From the NCBI GenBank assembly GCA_900468625.1, contig UBUL01000018.1, positions 1-64,000 on the forward strand: a stretch of DNA of 64,000 nt, in the 5' to 3' direction. A program made the translations under genes and the position numbers. The stretch comes from Hyphomicrobiales bacterium. GTDB lineage: Bacteria > Pseudomonadota > Alphaproteobacteria > Rhizobiales > Rhizobiaceae. Shown here one piece after another: positions 19,275-29,522 of this stretch. The first letter of the stretch is position 1, and each line of letters starts with the position of its first letter. A model generated the notes under the pieces. The model had not been told where the DNA came from, made no database searches, and saw only the letters and a program-made list of their open reading frames with translations.

Positions 19275-19688
19275 TTACAGCAGGTCCTGCAGGAAGGGAA
19301 TCAGCGGCTCGTCGGCCGGCGGCATCGGGTAGTCGCGCAGAGCCTGGGGCCGCACCCATTTGATTGCCTGCCCTTCCCGGCCATGCGGGATTCCTTCATA
19401 GCGCCGGCAGATATAAAGCGGCATCAACAGATGGAAGCTTTCGTAGGTGTGGCTGGCAAAAGTCAGAGGCGCCAGGCAGGCGATCTTCGTCTGGATGCCG
19501 AGTTCTTCCTGAAGCTCGCGCACCAGCGTCTCCTCGGGCGTCTCGCCGGCCTCGATCTTGCCGCCGGGAAATTCCCAGAGGCCGGCAAGCGATTTTCCCT
19601 CGGGGCGCTGCGCCAGAAGAATGCGGCCATCGGCATCGATAAGCGCGCAGGCGGCGACGAGAACGATCTTGCGGCCTGCTTCGCTCAT
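19275..19688 (-). CDS. mutT: 8-oxo-dGTP diphosphatase MutT
   Basis: Nudix hydrolase that removes oxidised guanine nucleotides from the pool. The Nudix box is complete (GGKIEAGETPEETLVRELQE plus ELG), and the N-terminal LVAACALIDADGRILLAQRP is typical of MutT. The start at 19688 gives 137 residues, the family length. It overlaps the GNAT gene by four bases (19685-19688), so the two are coupled at the end of the argJ-GNAT-mutT run. Confidence 0.93.
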   Translation of the reverse strand: MSEAGRKIVLVAACALIDADGRILLAQRPEGKSLAGLWEFPGGKIEAGETPEETLVRELQEELGIQTKIACLAPLTFASHTYESFHLLMPLYICRRYEGIPHGREGQAIKWVRPQALRDYPMPPADEPLIPFLQDLL

Positions 19689-20464
19689 GCAGCCCCCGGC
19701 GGTTGCCAATAGCAATAACGATAGGCTTCGCGGAAGCCGAAACGGACATAGAGCGCCAGAGCCGGAGCATTGTCGGCACTGACCTGAAGCCAGGCGACCT
19801 TGGCGCTGCGCATGCGTGCCCAGCGCAAGGCGGACGTCAGGATTTCGACGCCTAGCCCCTTGCGCCGGTGCTGCGGCGAAACGGCAACCGACATGACGCC
19901 GGCAAGATCGTTGTCCTGAACGCAAAGCGTCGTCGCCAGGGGACCGGCTTCGGCATCCTCGATGACGAAGAGGCCCGATGGCGGCTTGATGCTGCTCACC
20001 ACCTCGGCCAGCGCCGGCTTCAAAGCCGGATCCGCCTCGTCGACGACGAGGCTGGCATCGACGAAACGGCCGACATCATGGCTCGGCAGATGATCCAGCA
20101 TGTCGGGGAGCTCGAGGTCGACGAGATCGGCGGTCATGACGATCGTCTCATCGAACCGTGTCCAGCCGCGCTCCCGAAGAAGATCGATGAGCTTCGGCGA
20201 TGCGAGCGGCGTCTCGCGCACGACCATGGGCCTGCCATAGGCCTCGAACTTCCGCTGCGCCTTCGTCAGCCGGATTTCCAGATCGCGATGATCGGAAGGA
20301 TCGAGCGGCACGACGGAATTCAGTCGCTTCGAGGGATGCCCCGCCGTCAGCCGCACCTGCCAGCTGCCATCATACTGCACGGACGAGGCAGGCCAGGCCC
20401 GAAAGCCGACAGCTTCGAGCCTGCGCACCAGGGGCAGCTTGTTTATCGTGGACTGCGCATGCAT
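19685..20464 (-). CDS. GNAT family N-acetyltransferase
   Basis: Acetyl-CoA-dependent acyltransferase of 259 residues. The C-terminal GNAT core shows AGVMSVAVSPQHRRKGLGV (acetyl-CoA loop) and QVSADNAPALALYVRFGF. The first 130 residues form an extra domain of unclear role. It lies 10 bases after argJ and overlaps mutT by four bases, a gene order I know from other rhizobia. The substrate is unknown; protein N-termini, amino acids and small amines are all possible. Confidence 0.85.
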   Translation of the reverse strand: MHAQSTINKLPLVRRLEAVGFRAWPASSVQYDGSWQVRLTAGHPSKRLNSVVPLDPSDHRDLEIRLTKAQRKFEAYGRPMVVRETPLASPKLIDLLRERGWTRFDETIVMTADLVDLELPDMLDHLPSHDVGRFVDASLVVDEADPALKPALAEVVSSIKPPSGLFVIEDAEAGPLATTLCVQDNDLAGVMSVAVSPQHRRKGLGVEILTSALRWARMRSAKVAWLQVSADNAPALALYVRFGFREAYRYCYWQPPGAA

Positions 20465-20474
20465 CGGCTAGATA

Positions 20475-21716
20475 TCAGCTCCGGTAGTCGCCATTGATGG
20501 CAACATATTCCTTGGTCAGGTCGCAGGTCCAGACCGTCGCGCGACCGTTACCAAGGCCGAGATCGACCTTCACAGGAATATCCTGCTGCTTCATGACATT
20601 CGAGGCGGCTTCCTCGGAGTAGGAAGCGTCGCGCTCGCCGTTGACGGCAACGCGGACATCGCCGAACCAGATGGCGAGCTTGTCGCGGTCCGCCGTTTCG
20701 CCGGCCTTTCCAACAGCCATGACGACGCGGCCCCAATTGGCGTCCTCGCCGGCGGCCGCGGTCTTGACCAGCGGCGAATTGGCGATCGAAAGCGCGATGC
20801 GCTTGGCGGCCGCATCGCTCTCAGCGCCCGTCACGGTGATTTCGAGCATCTTTGTCGCGCCTTCACCGTCGCGAACGACCTGGATCGCGAGATCCTTGAG
20901 AAGCTCGTTGAGCGCTGCGCGGAAGCCGACGAGCTTCGGATCCTCGGCACGATCGATATGCGCCTGGCCATCGGCCGCGGCTGCGCCGGTGGCAAACAGC
21001 ATCAGCGTGTCCGAGGTCGAGGTATCGCTGTCGACGGTCATGGAGTTGAAGCTCGGACCGACGCCTTCGGACAGCAGCGTCTGCAGCGCGGCGGAAGAAA
21101 TATCGGCATCCGTGACGACGAAGGAGAGCATCGTCGCCATGTCGGGCGCGATCATGCCGGCGCCCTTGGCAATGCCGTTGATCGTGACCTTGACGCCGCC
21201 GATCTCGGCAGTGCGGGTCGCGACCTTCGGATAGGTATCCGTGGTCATGATCGCCTTGGCGGCTTCGAACCAGAAATCGTTGGCGGCCTCCTTGGCCATC
21301 GTGTCGAGCACGCCGGCAAACTTGGCGGCGTCAAGCGGTTCGCCGATGACGCCGGTCGAGGCGAGATAGACTTCATTCTCGCCGCAGCCGACGGCCGCAG
21401 CCGCGGACTTGGCGGTCAGTTCGGTGGCCTGACGGCCCTTCAGGCCGGTAAATGCATTGGCATTGCCGGAATTGACGACGACGGCACGCGCGCTGCCATG
21501 CGCGAGGTTCTTCCGGCAGAAATCGACGGGAGCCGAAGGGCACTTCGAACGGGTGAAAACGCCGGCTACAGCCGCAGGCTTGTCGAAGACCATCAGCAGG
21601 ACATCGGTCCGGTTCTTGTACTTGATGCCGGCGGACGCCGTGGTCATGCGCACGCCGCGAAGCGCGGGCATGGACGCAAAGGATTTGGGAGCGAGCGGAG
21701 AAACGGAACCGGACAT
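20475..21716 (-). CDS. argJ: Bifunctional glutamate N-acetyltransferase/amino-acid acetyltransferase
   Basis: ArgJ recycles the acetyl group from N-acetylornithine to glutamate in arginine synthesis. The 413-residue precursor is self-cleaved at the conserved [14 protein letters not shown], just before Thr195, which becomes the N-terminal nucleophile of the beta chain. Residues [12 protein letters not shown] are also typical. The start 21716 ([10 protein letters not shown]) is preferred to one seven codons earlier because AGGTGGG lies upstream. A RIME-like repeat ends 17 bases upstream of the start, so the leader is short or repeat-derived. Whether the enzyme is mono- or bifunctional cannot be told here. 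Confidence 0.95.
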   Translation of the reverse strand: MSGSVSPLAPKSFASMPALRGVRMTTASAGIKYKNRTDVLLMVFDKPAAVAGVFTRSKCPSAPVDFCRKNLAHGSARAVVVNSGNANAFTGLKGRQATELTAKSAAAAVGCGENEVYLASTGVIGEPLDAAKFAGVLDTMAKEAANDFWFEAAKAIMTTDTYPKVATRTAEIGGVKVTINGIAKGAGMIAPDMATMLSFVVTDADISSAALQTLLSEGVGPSFNSMTVDSDTSTSDTLMLFATGAAAADGQAHIDRAEDPKLVGFRAALNELLKDLAIQVVRDGEGATKMLEITVTGAESDAAAKRIALSIANSPLVKTAAAGEDANWGRVVMAVGKAGETADRDKLAIWFGDVRVAVNGERDASYSEEAASNVMKQQDIPVKVDLGLGNGRATVWTCDLTKEYVAINGDYRS

Positions 21717-21733
21717 GAGACCCACCTGGACGA

Positions 21734-21841
21734 GCATGATGCCGAAAAGTGTAGGCGGTTTTCGGATGACATCATGCTCTGCTTTTTGATTCTGGAACGG
21801 ATTCAGATTTTAGGTCGTGTCGACCTAAAATCATCCGGCTC
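21734..21841 (-). repeat. RIME-like mosaic repeat, copy 1
   Basis: Contains the palindrome GAGCATGATG...CATCATGCTC (21734-21780) with CCGAAAAGTGT and CGGTTTTCGG inside, then GGATTCAG and the palindrome GATTTTAGGTCG-TGT-CGACCTAAAATC (21806-21832), then ATCCGGCTC. The same order, on the other strand, is found at 51512-51626. It matches what I remember of Rhizobium intergenic mosaic elements. Confidence 0.85.
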
Positions 21842-21844
21842 CAG

Positions 21845-21871
21845 TAAAGGGCCTGGAAAATCCAGGCCCTG
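21845..21871 (-). terminator. Terminator of the parvulin gene
   Basis: Perfect ten-pair stem AGGGCCTGGA/TCCAGGCCCT (21848-21857 with 21861-21870), three-base loop. In the minus direction it is followed by TTTACTGG. It separates the parvulin gene from argJ. Confidence 0.75.
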
Positions 21872-21890
21872 ATTGCTTGACTGCTGTGAC

Positions 21891-22793
21891 TTACTGCTGC
21901 GGCTGAGCATCAGGCGCGATGGCGTCATCGGCCGGTGCTGCGTCCTGCTGCTTCTGCGCGTCGTCATAGGCCTTGCTGAGAGCCGGGTCGCTGATGACGA
22001 CCTTGGTGTCCTGCTTGGCCTTGTTCAGAAGCTCAAGATACTTGTCGCGCATGACGAGCTGACGAACCTGGTCCTTGACCTGGTCGAACGGCGGAGGAGG
22101 AGCATTGCGCTTGTCTTCGACCTTGATGATGTGCCAGCCGAAATCGGTCTTGACCGGGGTCTTCGTGTAGGTGCCGACCGGAAGCGCAAAGGCTGCGTCT
22201 TCGAATTCCTTGACCATCCGGCCATGACCGAAATAGCCCAGATCGCCGCCGTCAGCCTTGTTGGGGTCGGTCGACTTTTCCTTGGCAAGTGCGGCGAAGT
22301 CCTTGCCGGCATCGAGTTCCTTGATGATTGCCTTCGCTTCATCCTCGGTCTTCACGAGAATGTGGCGCGCATGAACTTCTTCCTGCTTCGGCAGGGCTGC
22401 GACTTCCTTGTCGTAACGAGCCTTGACTTCATCATCCTTGATGGCGTCGGCGACGTGAGCCTTGAAGAAGGCATTGTGCAGCTCGCGATCGCGCAGATAG
22501 GCCATATGAGACTGGAAGTCCGGCGTCTGGTCGAGCTTTTCGGCTGCAGCCTTCTGCGACAGAAGCTTCACGTCGACCGAGGCAGAAAGTGCCGCGACCT
22601 TCTTCTGGTCATCCGGAAGCTGGCCGAGCTGCGGATCGAGATTGGCGATCGCCAGATCGAGTTCGGATTGATGGATTTCGACATCGCCGACCTTGGCGAC
22701 AACGGGGTCCTTGGCATCGGCCGCGAAGACCGGAGCCTGGAAGGTAACGATTGTTGCGAAAGCAACCGCAGCAAGCTTGTTATACTTCAACAT
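21891..22793 (-). CDS. Periplasmic peptidylprolyl isomerase (parvulin/SurA-PrsA type)
   Basis: Catalyses prolyl cis-trans isomerisation and assists folding of exported proteins. The 300-residue product has a Sec signal peptide (cleavage expected after VFA near residue 24), an N-terminal chaperone helix region, and a parvulin domain at about residues 137-235 with [31 protein letters not shown] and [12 protein letters not shown]. The C-terminus is Gln/Ala/Asp-rich. ATG 22793 has AAGGG upstream. It is divergent from secA, so export motor and folding factor share one intergenic region. Confidence 0.9.
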   Translation of the reverse strand: MLKYNKLAAVAFATIVTFQAPVFAADAKDPVVAKVGDVEIHQSELDLAIANLDPQLGQLPDDQKKVAALSASVDVKLLSQKAAAEKLDQTPDFQSHMAYLRDRELHNAFFKAHVADAIKDDEVKARYDKEVAALPKQEEVHARHILVKTEDEAKAIIKELDAGKDFAALAKEKSTDPNKADGGDLGYFGHGRMVKEFEDAAFALPVGTYTKTPVKTDFGWHIIKVEDKRNAPPPPFDQVKDQVRQLVMRDKYLELLNKAKQDTKVVISDPALSKAYDDAQKQQDAAPADDAIAPDAQPQQ

Positions 22794-23039
22794 AAAATAA
22801 CCCTTCGGTGGTCTCGACCGGCTCGACAGATGTGAATCCGGCGCGGAAAAGCCTTCAGCAGGAGAATGTGGCCTTTCTGTATCGGCCAAATCCCGTTGAC
22901 ATCAATCGACCCCCCTCTTATCTGTCACGCAACCTCGCGTCCAGAACAGTTTCCGGCCGTTTTGTGCTATACTCCCGTTTTTTTCGGGAAGGGATAGAGC
23001 AGGAAACGGCAGGATGAAATCTCAGAAAGGACCAGTCAC

Positions 23040-25760
23040 ATGGTCAGCCTAGGTGGAATTGCCCGCAAGTTGTTCGGCTCGTCCAACGACCGTCGCGTCA
23101 AGTCATTCCAGCCGAATGTCGTTGCCATCAATGCGCTCGAGCAGCAGATGCGCGCGCTGTCCGATGAAGCTCTGGCCGCCAAGACGGTTGAGTTCCGCCA
23201 GCAGCTCGCAGACGGCAAGACGCTGGACGATCTGCTCGTGCCGGCCTTCGCGGTCGCCCGCGAAGCCTCGCGCCGTGTCCTCGGCATGCGGCCTTTCGAC
23301 GTGCAGCTCATCGGCGGCATGATCCTCCATTCCAATGCCATCGCCGAAATGAAGACCGGCGAAGGCAAAACCCTCGTCGCAACCCTGCCGGTCTATCTGA
23401 ACGCGCTGGCCGGCAAGGGCGTGCATGTCGTTACCGTCAACGATTATCTGGCGCAGCGCGACAGCGGCACCATGAGCCGCCTGTACGGCTTCCTCGGCCT
23501 GACGACGGGCGTGATCGTTCACGGGCTGTCGGATGAACAGCGTCACGCCGCCTATGCCTGCGATATCACCTACGGCACCAATAACGAACTCGGTTTCGAC
23601 TATCTGCGCGACAACATGAAATATGAGCGCGCCCAGATGGTTCAGCGCGGCCACAATTTTGCGATCGTCGACGAAGTGGACTCCATCCTCATCGACGAAG
23701 CCCGCACGCCGCTCATCATCTCCGGTCCGCTCGACGACCGCTCCGATCTCTACACCACCATCGACGCCTTCATTCCCCGCCTGGAGAAGGAAGACTACGA
23801 AATCGATGAAAAGCAGCGCTCTGCCAACTTCTCCGAAGACGGCACGGAGAAGCTGGAAAACATGTTGAGCGAAGCCGGCTTGCTGAAAGGCGAATCGCTC
23901 TATGACGTCGAGAACGTCGCGATCGTTCACCACATCAACAATGCGCTCAAGGCGCACAAGCTCTTCCAGCGCGACAAGGACTATATCGTCCGCAACGGCG
24001 AAGTCGTCATCATCGACGAATTCACCGGCCGCATGATGCCGGGCCGCCGCTATTCGGACGGCCAGCACCAGGCCCTGGAAGCCAAGGAGCATGTGCAGAT
24101 CCAGCCGGAAAACCAGACGCTGGCGCAGATCACCTTCCAGAACTATTTCCGCATGTACGACAAGCTTGCCGGCATGACCGGTACGGCTTCGACGGAAGCG
24201 GAAGAATTCGGCAACATCTACGGCCTCGATGTCGTCGAAGTGCCGACCAACCTGCCCATTCAGCGTATCGACGAGGACGACGAGGTCTATCGTACGCATA
24301 CCGAGAAGTATAACGCCATCATCAACGAGATCCTCGATGCTCACAAACGCGGTCAGCCGGTGCTGGTCGGCACGACGTCGATCGAGAAGTCCGAACTTCT
24401 CGCCGATCTCATGCGCAAGCGCGGCTTCTCCGACTTCCAGGTGCTGAACGCCCGCTATCACGAGCAGGAAGCCTATATCGTTGCACAGGCCGGCGTTCCC
24501 GGCACGGTGACCATCGCGACCAACATGGCCGGCCGCGGCACCGACATTCAGCTCGGCGGCAACCTCGAAATGCGCGTCGAGCGCGATCTGCACGATATGG
24601 AGCCCGGCCCCGAGCGCGATGCCGCGATCGCTGCGATCGCCGAGGAAATCAAGGGCCTGAAGCAACAGGCGCTTGCCGCCGGCGGCCTCTACGTCATCGC
24701 CTCCGAACGCCACGAGAGCCGGCGCATCGACAACCAGCTTCGTGGCCGTTCCGGCCGTCAGGGCGACCCGGGCCGCTCGAAATTCTACCTGTCGCTCCAG
24801 GACGACCTGATGCGCATCTTCGGCTCCGACCGGATGGATGGCATGCTGCAGAAGCTCGGTCTCAAGGAAGGCGAAGCGATCGTCCATCCCTGGATCAACA
24901 AGGCCCTGGAGCGCGCGCAGAAGAAGGTCGAAGCCCGCAACTTCGATATCCGCAAGAACGTTCTGAAGTATGATGACGTGCTGAACGATCAGCGCAAGGT
25001 CATCTTCGACCAGCGTGTCGAGCTGATGGAATCGAAGGACCTCTCTGAATTCGTCGGCGATATGCGCCACGACGTCATCGAGGATCTCGTCGCCAGACAT
25101 ATTCCGGAGCGCGCCTATGCCGAACAGTGGGATGCCGATGGCCTGAAGGCCGCGATCGCCAACTTCTTCGATCTCGATATGCCGATCCACGACTGGGTCA
25201 AGGAAGAAGGCATCGCCGAAGACGACATCCGCGCCCGTCTGGCGGAAGCCGCCGACAAGGCCGCAACCGAAAAAGCCGAGCGTTTCGGTCCCGAGATCAT
25301 GACCTATGTCGAGCGCTCCATCGTGCTGCAGACGCTGGACAATCTCTGGCGCGAGCACATCGTCAATCTCGACCATCTACGGTCGGTCATCGGCTTCCGC
25401 GGTTACGCACAGCGCGATCCGCTGCAGGAATACAAGGCCGAGGCTTTCGAACTGTTCCAGGCGCTTTTGAACAACCTGCGCCAGGCCGTCACTGCCCAGC
25501 TTTCCCGTGTCGAACTCGTGCAGCAGCCGGCCGAACCGGAAACGCCGCCGATGCAGGCCCGTCATATTGATGCGACGACCGGCGAGGATGAATTTTCCCC
25601 GTTCGCACTCGCAAGCGAAAGCTTCGTTGCGCCAGAGAACCGCGATCCGCGCAACCCGGCCACCTGGGGCCGCATCGGCCGCAACGAGGCATGCCCCTGC
25701 GGCTCCGGCAAGAAGTACAAGCACTGCCACGGCGCCTTCGAAAGCAGCGAAGTCGTCTAA
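23040..25760 (+). CDS. secA: Preprotein translocase ATPase SecA
   Basis: Motor ATPase that pushes unfolded proteins through SecYEG. The 906-residue product has the full domain set: Walker A MKTGEGKT near residue 105, [44 protein letters not shown], and a C-terminal zinc motif [14 protein letters not shown] that binds SecB or ribosomes. ATG 23040 has AAAGGA nine bases upstream. A TATACT box lies upstream near 22968 but its -35 is poor. A 12-codon frame (23014-23052) overlaps the start in another register. A strong terminator follows. Confidence 0.98.
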   Translation: MVSLGGIARKLFGSSNDRRVKSFQPNVVAINALEQQMRALSDEALAAKTVEFRQQLADGKTLDDLLVPAFAVAREASRRVLGMRPFDVQLIGGMILHSNAIAEMKTGEGKTLVATLPVYLNALAGKGVHVVTVNDYLAQRDSGTMSRLYGFLGLTTGVIVHGLSDEQRHAAYACDITYGTNNELGFDYLRDNMKYERAQMVQRGHNFAIVDEVDSILIDEARTPLIISGPLDDRSDLYTTIDAFIPRLEKEDYEIDEKQRSANFSEDGTEKLENMLSEAGLLKGESLYDVENVAIVHHINNALKAHKLFQRDKDYIVRNGEVVIIDEFTGRMMPGRRYSDGQHQALEAKEHVQIQPENQTLAQITFQNYFRMYDKLAGMTGTASTEAEEFGNIYGLDVVEVPTNLPIQRIDEDDEVYRTHTEKYNAIINEILDAHKRGQPVLVGTTSIEKSELLADLMRKRGFSDFQVLNARYHEQEAYIVAQAGVPGTVTIATNMAGRGTDIQLGGNLEMRVERDLHDMEPGPERDAAIAAIAEEIKGLKQQALAAGGLYVIASERHESRRIDNQLRGRSGRQGDPGRSKFYLSLQDDLMRIFGSDRMDGMLQKLGLKEGEAIVHPWINKALERAQKKVEARNFDIRKNVLKYDDVLNDQRKVIFDQRVELMESKDLSEFVGDMRHDVIEDLVARHIPERAYAEQWDADGLKAAIANFFDLDMPIHDWVKEEGIAEDDIRARLAEAADKAATEKAERFGPEIMTYVERSIVLQTLDNLWREHIVNLDHLRSVIGFRGYAQRDPLQEYKAEAFELFQALLNNLRQAVTAQLSRVELVQQPAEPETPPMQARHIDATTGEDEFSPFALASESFVAPENRDPRNPATWGRIGRNEACPCGSGKKYKHCHGAFESSEVV

Positions 25761-25790
25761 GCGCTCACAAAGCGCTGGCAATGAACGGAA

Positions 25791-25814
25791 TGCCGCCTGT
25801 GGGCGGCATTTTTG
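25791..25814 (+). terminator. Rho-independent terminator of secA
   Basis: Stem TGCCGCC/GGCGGCA (25791-25797 with 25802-25808), four-base loop, then TTTTT. It lies 31 bases after the secA stop. Confidence 0.9.
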
Positions 25815-25853
25815 TTACAGGATCTGACACCAGCGCCATCTGATAGGTGAATT

Positions 25854-25882
25854 CCTTCTGCCTTCGGGGAGAAGGGGGGACG
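25854..25882. repeat. Partial CCTTCTCC-type palindromic repeat
   Basis: The sequence CCTTCTGCCTTCGGGGAGAAGG is a diverged version of the palindrome found complete at 33535, 33652 and 61761. Only the hairpin core is recognisable here. Confidence 0.5.
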
Positions 25883-25953
25883 CGGCGGCGACCTCATTTC
25901 ATATGTAATTGCTGCCGGATGAGTGGAGTCCCGCAACGAAGAGCCAAACGAGC

Positions 25954-26583
25954 TCAGACAGCAGAATGCGGATCCTCGCTGTAGAGATGGACCGGGTAGC
26001 CTAGTCCGATGACATCAAGCACATGATCGAGCCAAGCTGTGAACGCGGGATAATCGGCGAGATCGAAACCGCAATCGGCCGCTCTGTGGGCGTAGGCGTA
26101 AACCGCGATGTCCGCGATCGAGAACTCGTCACCAACGAGGAACGGCACGTTCTTCAGCCCGCGCTCGAGGGCTGCAAGCGCACGAAGACCGGCCGCACGC
26201 TTGGCCTCGACCAAGCCCGCATTGAGCTCAAGCCGCCCCGTCAAGGTCCAGAATCGCAGCGTACCGATGACCGGCTCGACATGATACTGCTCGAAGAACA
26301 GCCATTGCATGACCTTGGCGTGCCGGTAGCGGTCCGCCGGAAGAAACTGCGTGCCTTCGGCGAGATAGGTGAGGATCGCGTTGGATTCGGCGATGGTGCG
26401 CCCACCCTCAAGTTCGAGGACGGGGATGCCGCCAGCCGGATTGAGATCGAGAAAGGCATCCGTTCGTCCCTCCCCTTCGAAGATGGACACCAGGCGGGTC
26501 TGGTAGGGAATACCAGTCAACCCGAATAGAACTCTGGCCTTCCAGCCATTCTGCGACGGCAGATAGTCGTAAAGCGTGAACAC
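25954..26583 (-). CDS. Glutathione S-transferase family protein
   Basis: Cytosolic GST-fold protein of 209 residues. The N-terminal thioredoxin-like domain has FTLYDYLPSQNGWKARVL and GGIPVLELEGGRTIAESNAILTY cut here into its two key parts: the cis-Pro IPVL and the ESNAI glutathione site. The helical C-terminal domain holds FLVGDEFSIADIAVYAY, the usual N-cap motif. The start is placed at GTG 26583 because GGAGGAGGG lies five bases upstream; the frame beyond it is not family-like. It stands alone downstream of secA on the opposite strand. Substrate unknown. Confidence 0.88.
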   Translation of the reverse strand: MFTLYDYLPSQNGWKARVLFGLTGIPYQTRLVSIFEGEGRTDAFLDLNPAGGIPVLELEGGRTIAESNAILTYLAEGTQFLPADRYRHAKVMQWLFFEQYHVEPVIGTLRFWTLTGRLELNAGLVEAKRAAGLRALAALERGLKNVPFLVGDEFSIADIAVYAYAHRAADCGFDLADYPAFTAWLDHVLDVIGLGYPVHLYSEDPHSAV

Positions 26584-26832
26584 GGAACCCTCCTCCTGCA
26601 GCCAGCCGATTCTGCATGCCGGCGCAGTATCCGCCACCCGTTTTCTGCGTTGGTCGCATGGTTCCGTCAGCCACGAACCTGACCCACCTCACGGTTGCTT
26701 TTAAACATTTCGGCAGACAACTTGCCGCCATCCGCAAACTCACTTTTACAGGTCGAAAGAACCGATTCTTAACTCTCCTCTGCCAAGACTAACGCAAGTT
26801 TGGGATCATACTTAAAGTATTGCGTATCGATC

Positions 26833-28248
26833 ATGGCGGTCTTTCAAACAGCGGAAAGAATGATGCCGGCCGCATTGCGGGCCGTGCTATCGCCGTATCT
26901 GCGCAAGATCGCATCGCTCCTCAATGCTCAGGACGAGAAGACTGTTTCGCAGCGCATGGCGCTCACTGCCTTCACGATCCGCGTCGCGGGTGCCGCCCTC
27001 GCCTTTGTCTCGCAGGTCATTCTTGCCCGCCTGATGGGCCGGTTCGAATACGGCGTCTTCGTCTTCGTTTGGGTGCTGATGATCCTGTTCGGCAATCTCG
27101 CCTGCTTCGGCTTTCCGAGCGCCATCATCCGCTTCCTGCCGCAATATGACGCCAGCGGCAATCATGCCGCCATTCGCGGCCTCAACGCCACGGCACGTCT
27201 TTTCGTCGTCGCGGCTTCCGGCACCCTGGCACTGATCGGCGCGCTGCTGCTCTACGCCTTCCGCAATATGATCGAACACTATTACATCATGCCCGTCTTC
27301 CTCGGCCTGATTGCCGTGCCGATGATCGCGCTGGGAGACGTTCTGGACGGCACCGCCCGCGCCAAGCACTGGCCGGTCATGGCTCTGAGCCCAACCTTCC
27401 TCATCCGCCCGACGCTGATCTTGCTCTTCATGATGACTGCCATCCTTGCCGGCGCGCCGCATGACGCCGTCACCGCCATGGCCGCGGCGCTCGCCGCAGC
27501 CTTCACCAGCGTCCTGCTGCAATATCTCGCAGTGACGCTCCGTCTGCGCCGTCACTATCCGATCGGCCCGAAAGCTACTGAATTCAGCGCTTGGACGGCC
27601 GTCGCCCTGCCGATCTTCCTGGTCGAAGGCGTGGGATACCTACTCACCAACTCGGACGTCATCGTCGTCGGCATCTTCCTCGATCCGGATGAGGTCGCCG
27701 TCTATTTCGCCGCGGCAAAGACGATGGCCCTGGTGCTTTTCGTCTCCTTTGCCGTGAGGGCAGCGATAGGACCGCGTTTCGCCGCCATCATCGCCGAAGG
27801 CGATCGGAGCAAGCTCGCGGCCTTCGCGACGGAGGCGGCACGCTGGGCCTTCTTTCCGGCGCTTGCCGTCGGCCTGATGGTGCTGGCTGCAGGACAATTG
27901 CTGCTCTCGCTTTTCGGCGCGGCCTTCATCGAGGGCCAGATCGTGATGGCCATCCTGCTGACTGGCATCGTCGCGCGGGCACTGGTCGGCCCAGCCGAAA
28001 TCCTTCTGACCATGGCCGACAAGCAGATGCTGTGCGTTTACCTCTATGCCGCAACGCTCGTCGCCAATATCGCTCTGAACCTCATTCTCATTCCGCATCT
28101 CGGCATCGAAGGTGCGGCGATTGCCGGAGCAGCTGCCATGGCGATCGAAGCTCTGCTTCTGCACATCGCGGTCCGCCACGCACTCGGCATCACCCTCTTC
28201 GCCCTCATCCGGCGCCCCGCAACGCCACCGGCAACGAGGGCTCTCTGA
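26833..28248 (+). CDS. Oligosaccharide flippase family protein (MOP/Wzx-like)
   Basis: Polytopic membrane protein of about 471 residues with 12 or more hydrophobic segments, resembling polysaccharide flippases that move lipid-linked sugars across the inner membrane. FTIRVAGAALAFVSQVILAR and MGRFEYGVFVFVW near the N-terminus are typical (polysacc_synt family). The start is unclear: ATG 26833 lacks a ribosome site, whereas ATG 26863 has GGAAAG close upstream. Only two bases separate its stop from the next gene, a GNAT-fold protein, so the two form an operon. The cargo is unknown. Confidence 0.82.
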   Translation: MAVFQTAERMMPAALRAVLSPYLRKIASLLNAQDEKTVSQRMALTAFTIRVAGAALAFVSQVILARLMGRFEYGVFVFVWVLMILFGNLACFGFPSAIIRFLPQYDASGNHAAIRGLNATARLFVVAASGTLALIGALLLYAFRNMIEHYYIMPVFLGLIAVPMIALGDVLDGTARAKHWPVMALSPTFLIRPTLILLFMMTAILAGAPHDAVTAMAAALAAAFTSVLLQYLAVTLRLRRHYPIGPKATEFSAWTAVALPIFLVEGVGYLLTNSDVIVVGIFLDPDEVAVYFAAAKTMALVLFVSFAVRAAIGPRFAAIIAEGDRSKLAAFATEAARWAFFPALAVGLMVLAAGQLLLSLFGAAFIEGQIVMAILLTGIVARALVGPAEILLTMADKQMLCVYLYAATLVANIALNLILIPHLGIEGAAIAGAAAMAIEALLLHIAVRHALGITLFALIRRPATPPATRAL

Positions 28249-28250
28249 TT

Positions 28251-29522
28251 ATGGCACGCCCTCCCTACACCCAAAGCACCGACAGCCAGGTGAATGCCCT
28301 GACGCATACGCTTGCGGCGCTGCACTTCGAAGCGCCGAAAGCCGAAGCCCGGGTGGAGGTCGGACGAGCCGGCCGCGAATTCTGCCTCTATCCCGGCAAG
28401 CTCGGCTACGAACTGCAGGACGAGCTGGATTTCCTCTCCAACCGCGCCATGGAGCCGAACGTCTTCTTCTCCGGCCGCTTCCTGGCACCTGCCATGCCGC
28501 GCCTCGAGGATCGGCAGGTGCGCCTGGCGCTGATGCGCGACAACAGCAGTACGCGCAGCCGCATACGCCTGCTGATGCCCTTCACCGTCGACAAGCCGGG
28601 CTTCGCGATCGGCCCTTCGATCATCCGAGGCTGGTCGAATTCCTTCGGCCCGCTCGGAACGCCGCTTGTGGATGCCGAAGATGCCGGCGAAACGCTCGAC
28701 AACCTCTTCGAGGCGCTCTCCCAGCGGGAACTGCACCTGCCGACCACGCTCGTGCTGCCGGATGTGCGCCTCAACGGCCACTTCGTTCAGATGGCCAAGG
28801 TCATTGCGATCGGGCGAAACTTGCCGATCGCCGTCGCCAATACCTTCCAGCGTCCGATGCTGCAAAGCAATGACGACGCGCTCGTCTATCTCAGGCGTAC
28901 GATCTCCAACGCTCACCTGCGCGAAATGCGCCGGCAATGGCGGCTGCTGGAAAGCCATGGCGAGGTCAGCTACGGCGTTGCCCGTCAGCCCCGCGATATC
29001 CATGGACGCATGGAGGAATTCCTGGCGCTGGAGGCCAGCGGCTGGAAGGGCAAGAAGCGTTCGGCGCTCGTCACCGATCGCCACCATGCCGCCTTCGCCC
29101 GCGAGGCAATCTCCAATCTTGCAGCCATCGACGCGGTGCGCATCCACACCATCGATCTCGACGGCAGGGCCATCGCCTCAATGATCGTGCTGATCATGGG
29201 CGGCGAGGCCTATACCTGGAAGACCGCCTATGACGAGGCCTATGCCCGCTTTTCGCCGGGCAAGCTGCTGATGGCTGAATTGACGGAATGGCATCTGGAC
29301 GACGCCAACGTCGTCCGCTCCGACTCCTGCGCCGTGCCGGATCATCCGGTCATGAGCCGCTTCTGGCAAGAGCGCGAGGACATGGGTACGCTCATCGTCG
29401 GCCTGACGCCGAACGGCGACCGCGACGTCCGCCAGGTGACCACGCAGCTCCACATGTACCGCAGCACCCGCAACATGGCGAAACTGCTGCGCGAAAAGAT
29501 CCTCTCGCTTACGAAGCGCTGA
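28251..29522 (+). CDS. GNAT family protein (CelD/BcsL-like)
   Basis: Protein of 423 residues. The C-terminal half (about 230-400) resembles the Acetyltransf_6 (BioF2-like) GNAT fold, with LREMRRQWRLLESHGEVSYG, WKGKKRSALV, and SMIVLIMGGEAYTWKTAYDE followed by FSPGKLLMAELTEWHLD. Such proteins sit in polysaccharide, cellulose or lipid-modification clusters. It starts two bases after the flippase stop, so a shared role in making or modifying an exported glycan is inferred. Its last 14 bases overlap the convergent acyl-CoA synthetase gene. No signal peptide is seen. Confidence 0.78.
   Translation: MARPPYTQSTDSQVNALTHTLAALHFEAPKAEARVEVGRAGREFCLYPGKLGYELQDELDFLSNRAMEPNVFFSGRFLAPAMPRLEDRQVRLALMRDNSSTRSRIRLLMPFTVDKPGFAIGPSIIRGWSNSFGPLGTPLVDAEDAGETLDNLFEALSQRELHLPTTLVLPDVRLNGHFVQMAKVIAIGRNLPIAVANTFQRPMLQSNDDALVYLRRTISNAHLREMRRQWRLLESHGEVSYGVARQPRDIHGRMEEFLALEASGWKGKKRSALVTDRHHAAFAREAISNLAAIDAVRIHTIDLDGRAIASMIVLIMGGEAYTWKTAYDEAYARFSPGKLLMAELTEWHLDDANVVRSDSCAVPDHPVMSRFWQEREDMGTLIVGLTPNGDRDVRQVTTQLHMYRSTRNMAKLLREKILSLTKR

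Noticed and set aside
23103..25376. A long open frame (757 codons) opposite secA
   Set aside because: Antisense shadow of secA: no recognisable domain and a composition typical of high-GC complement frames.
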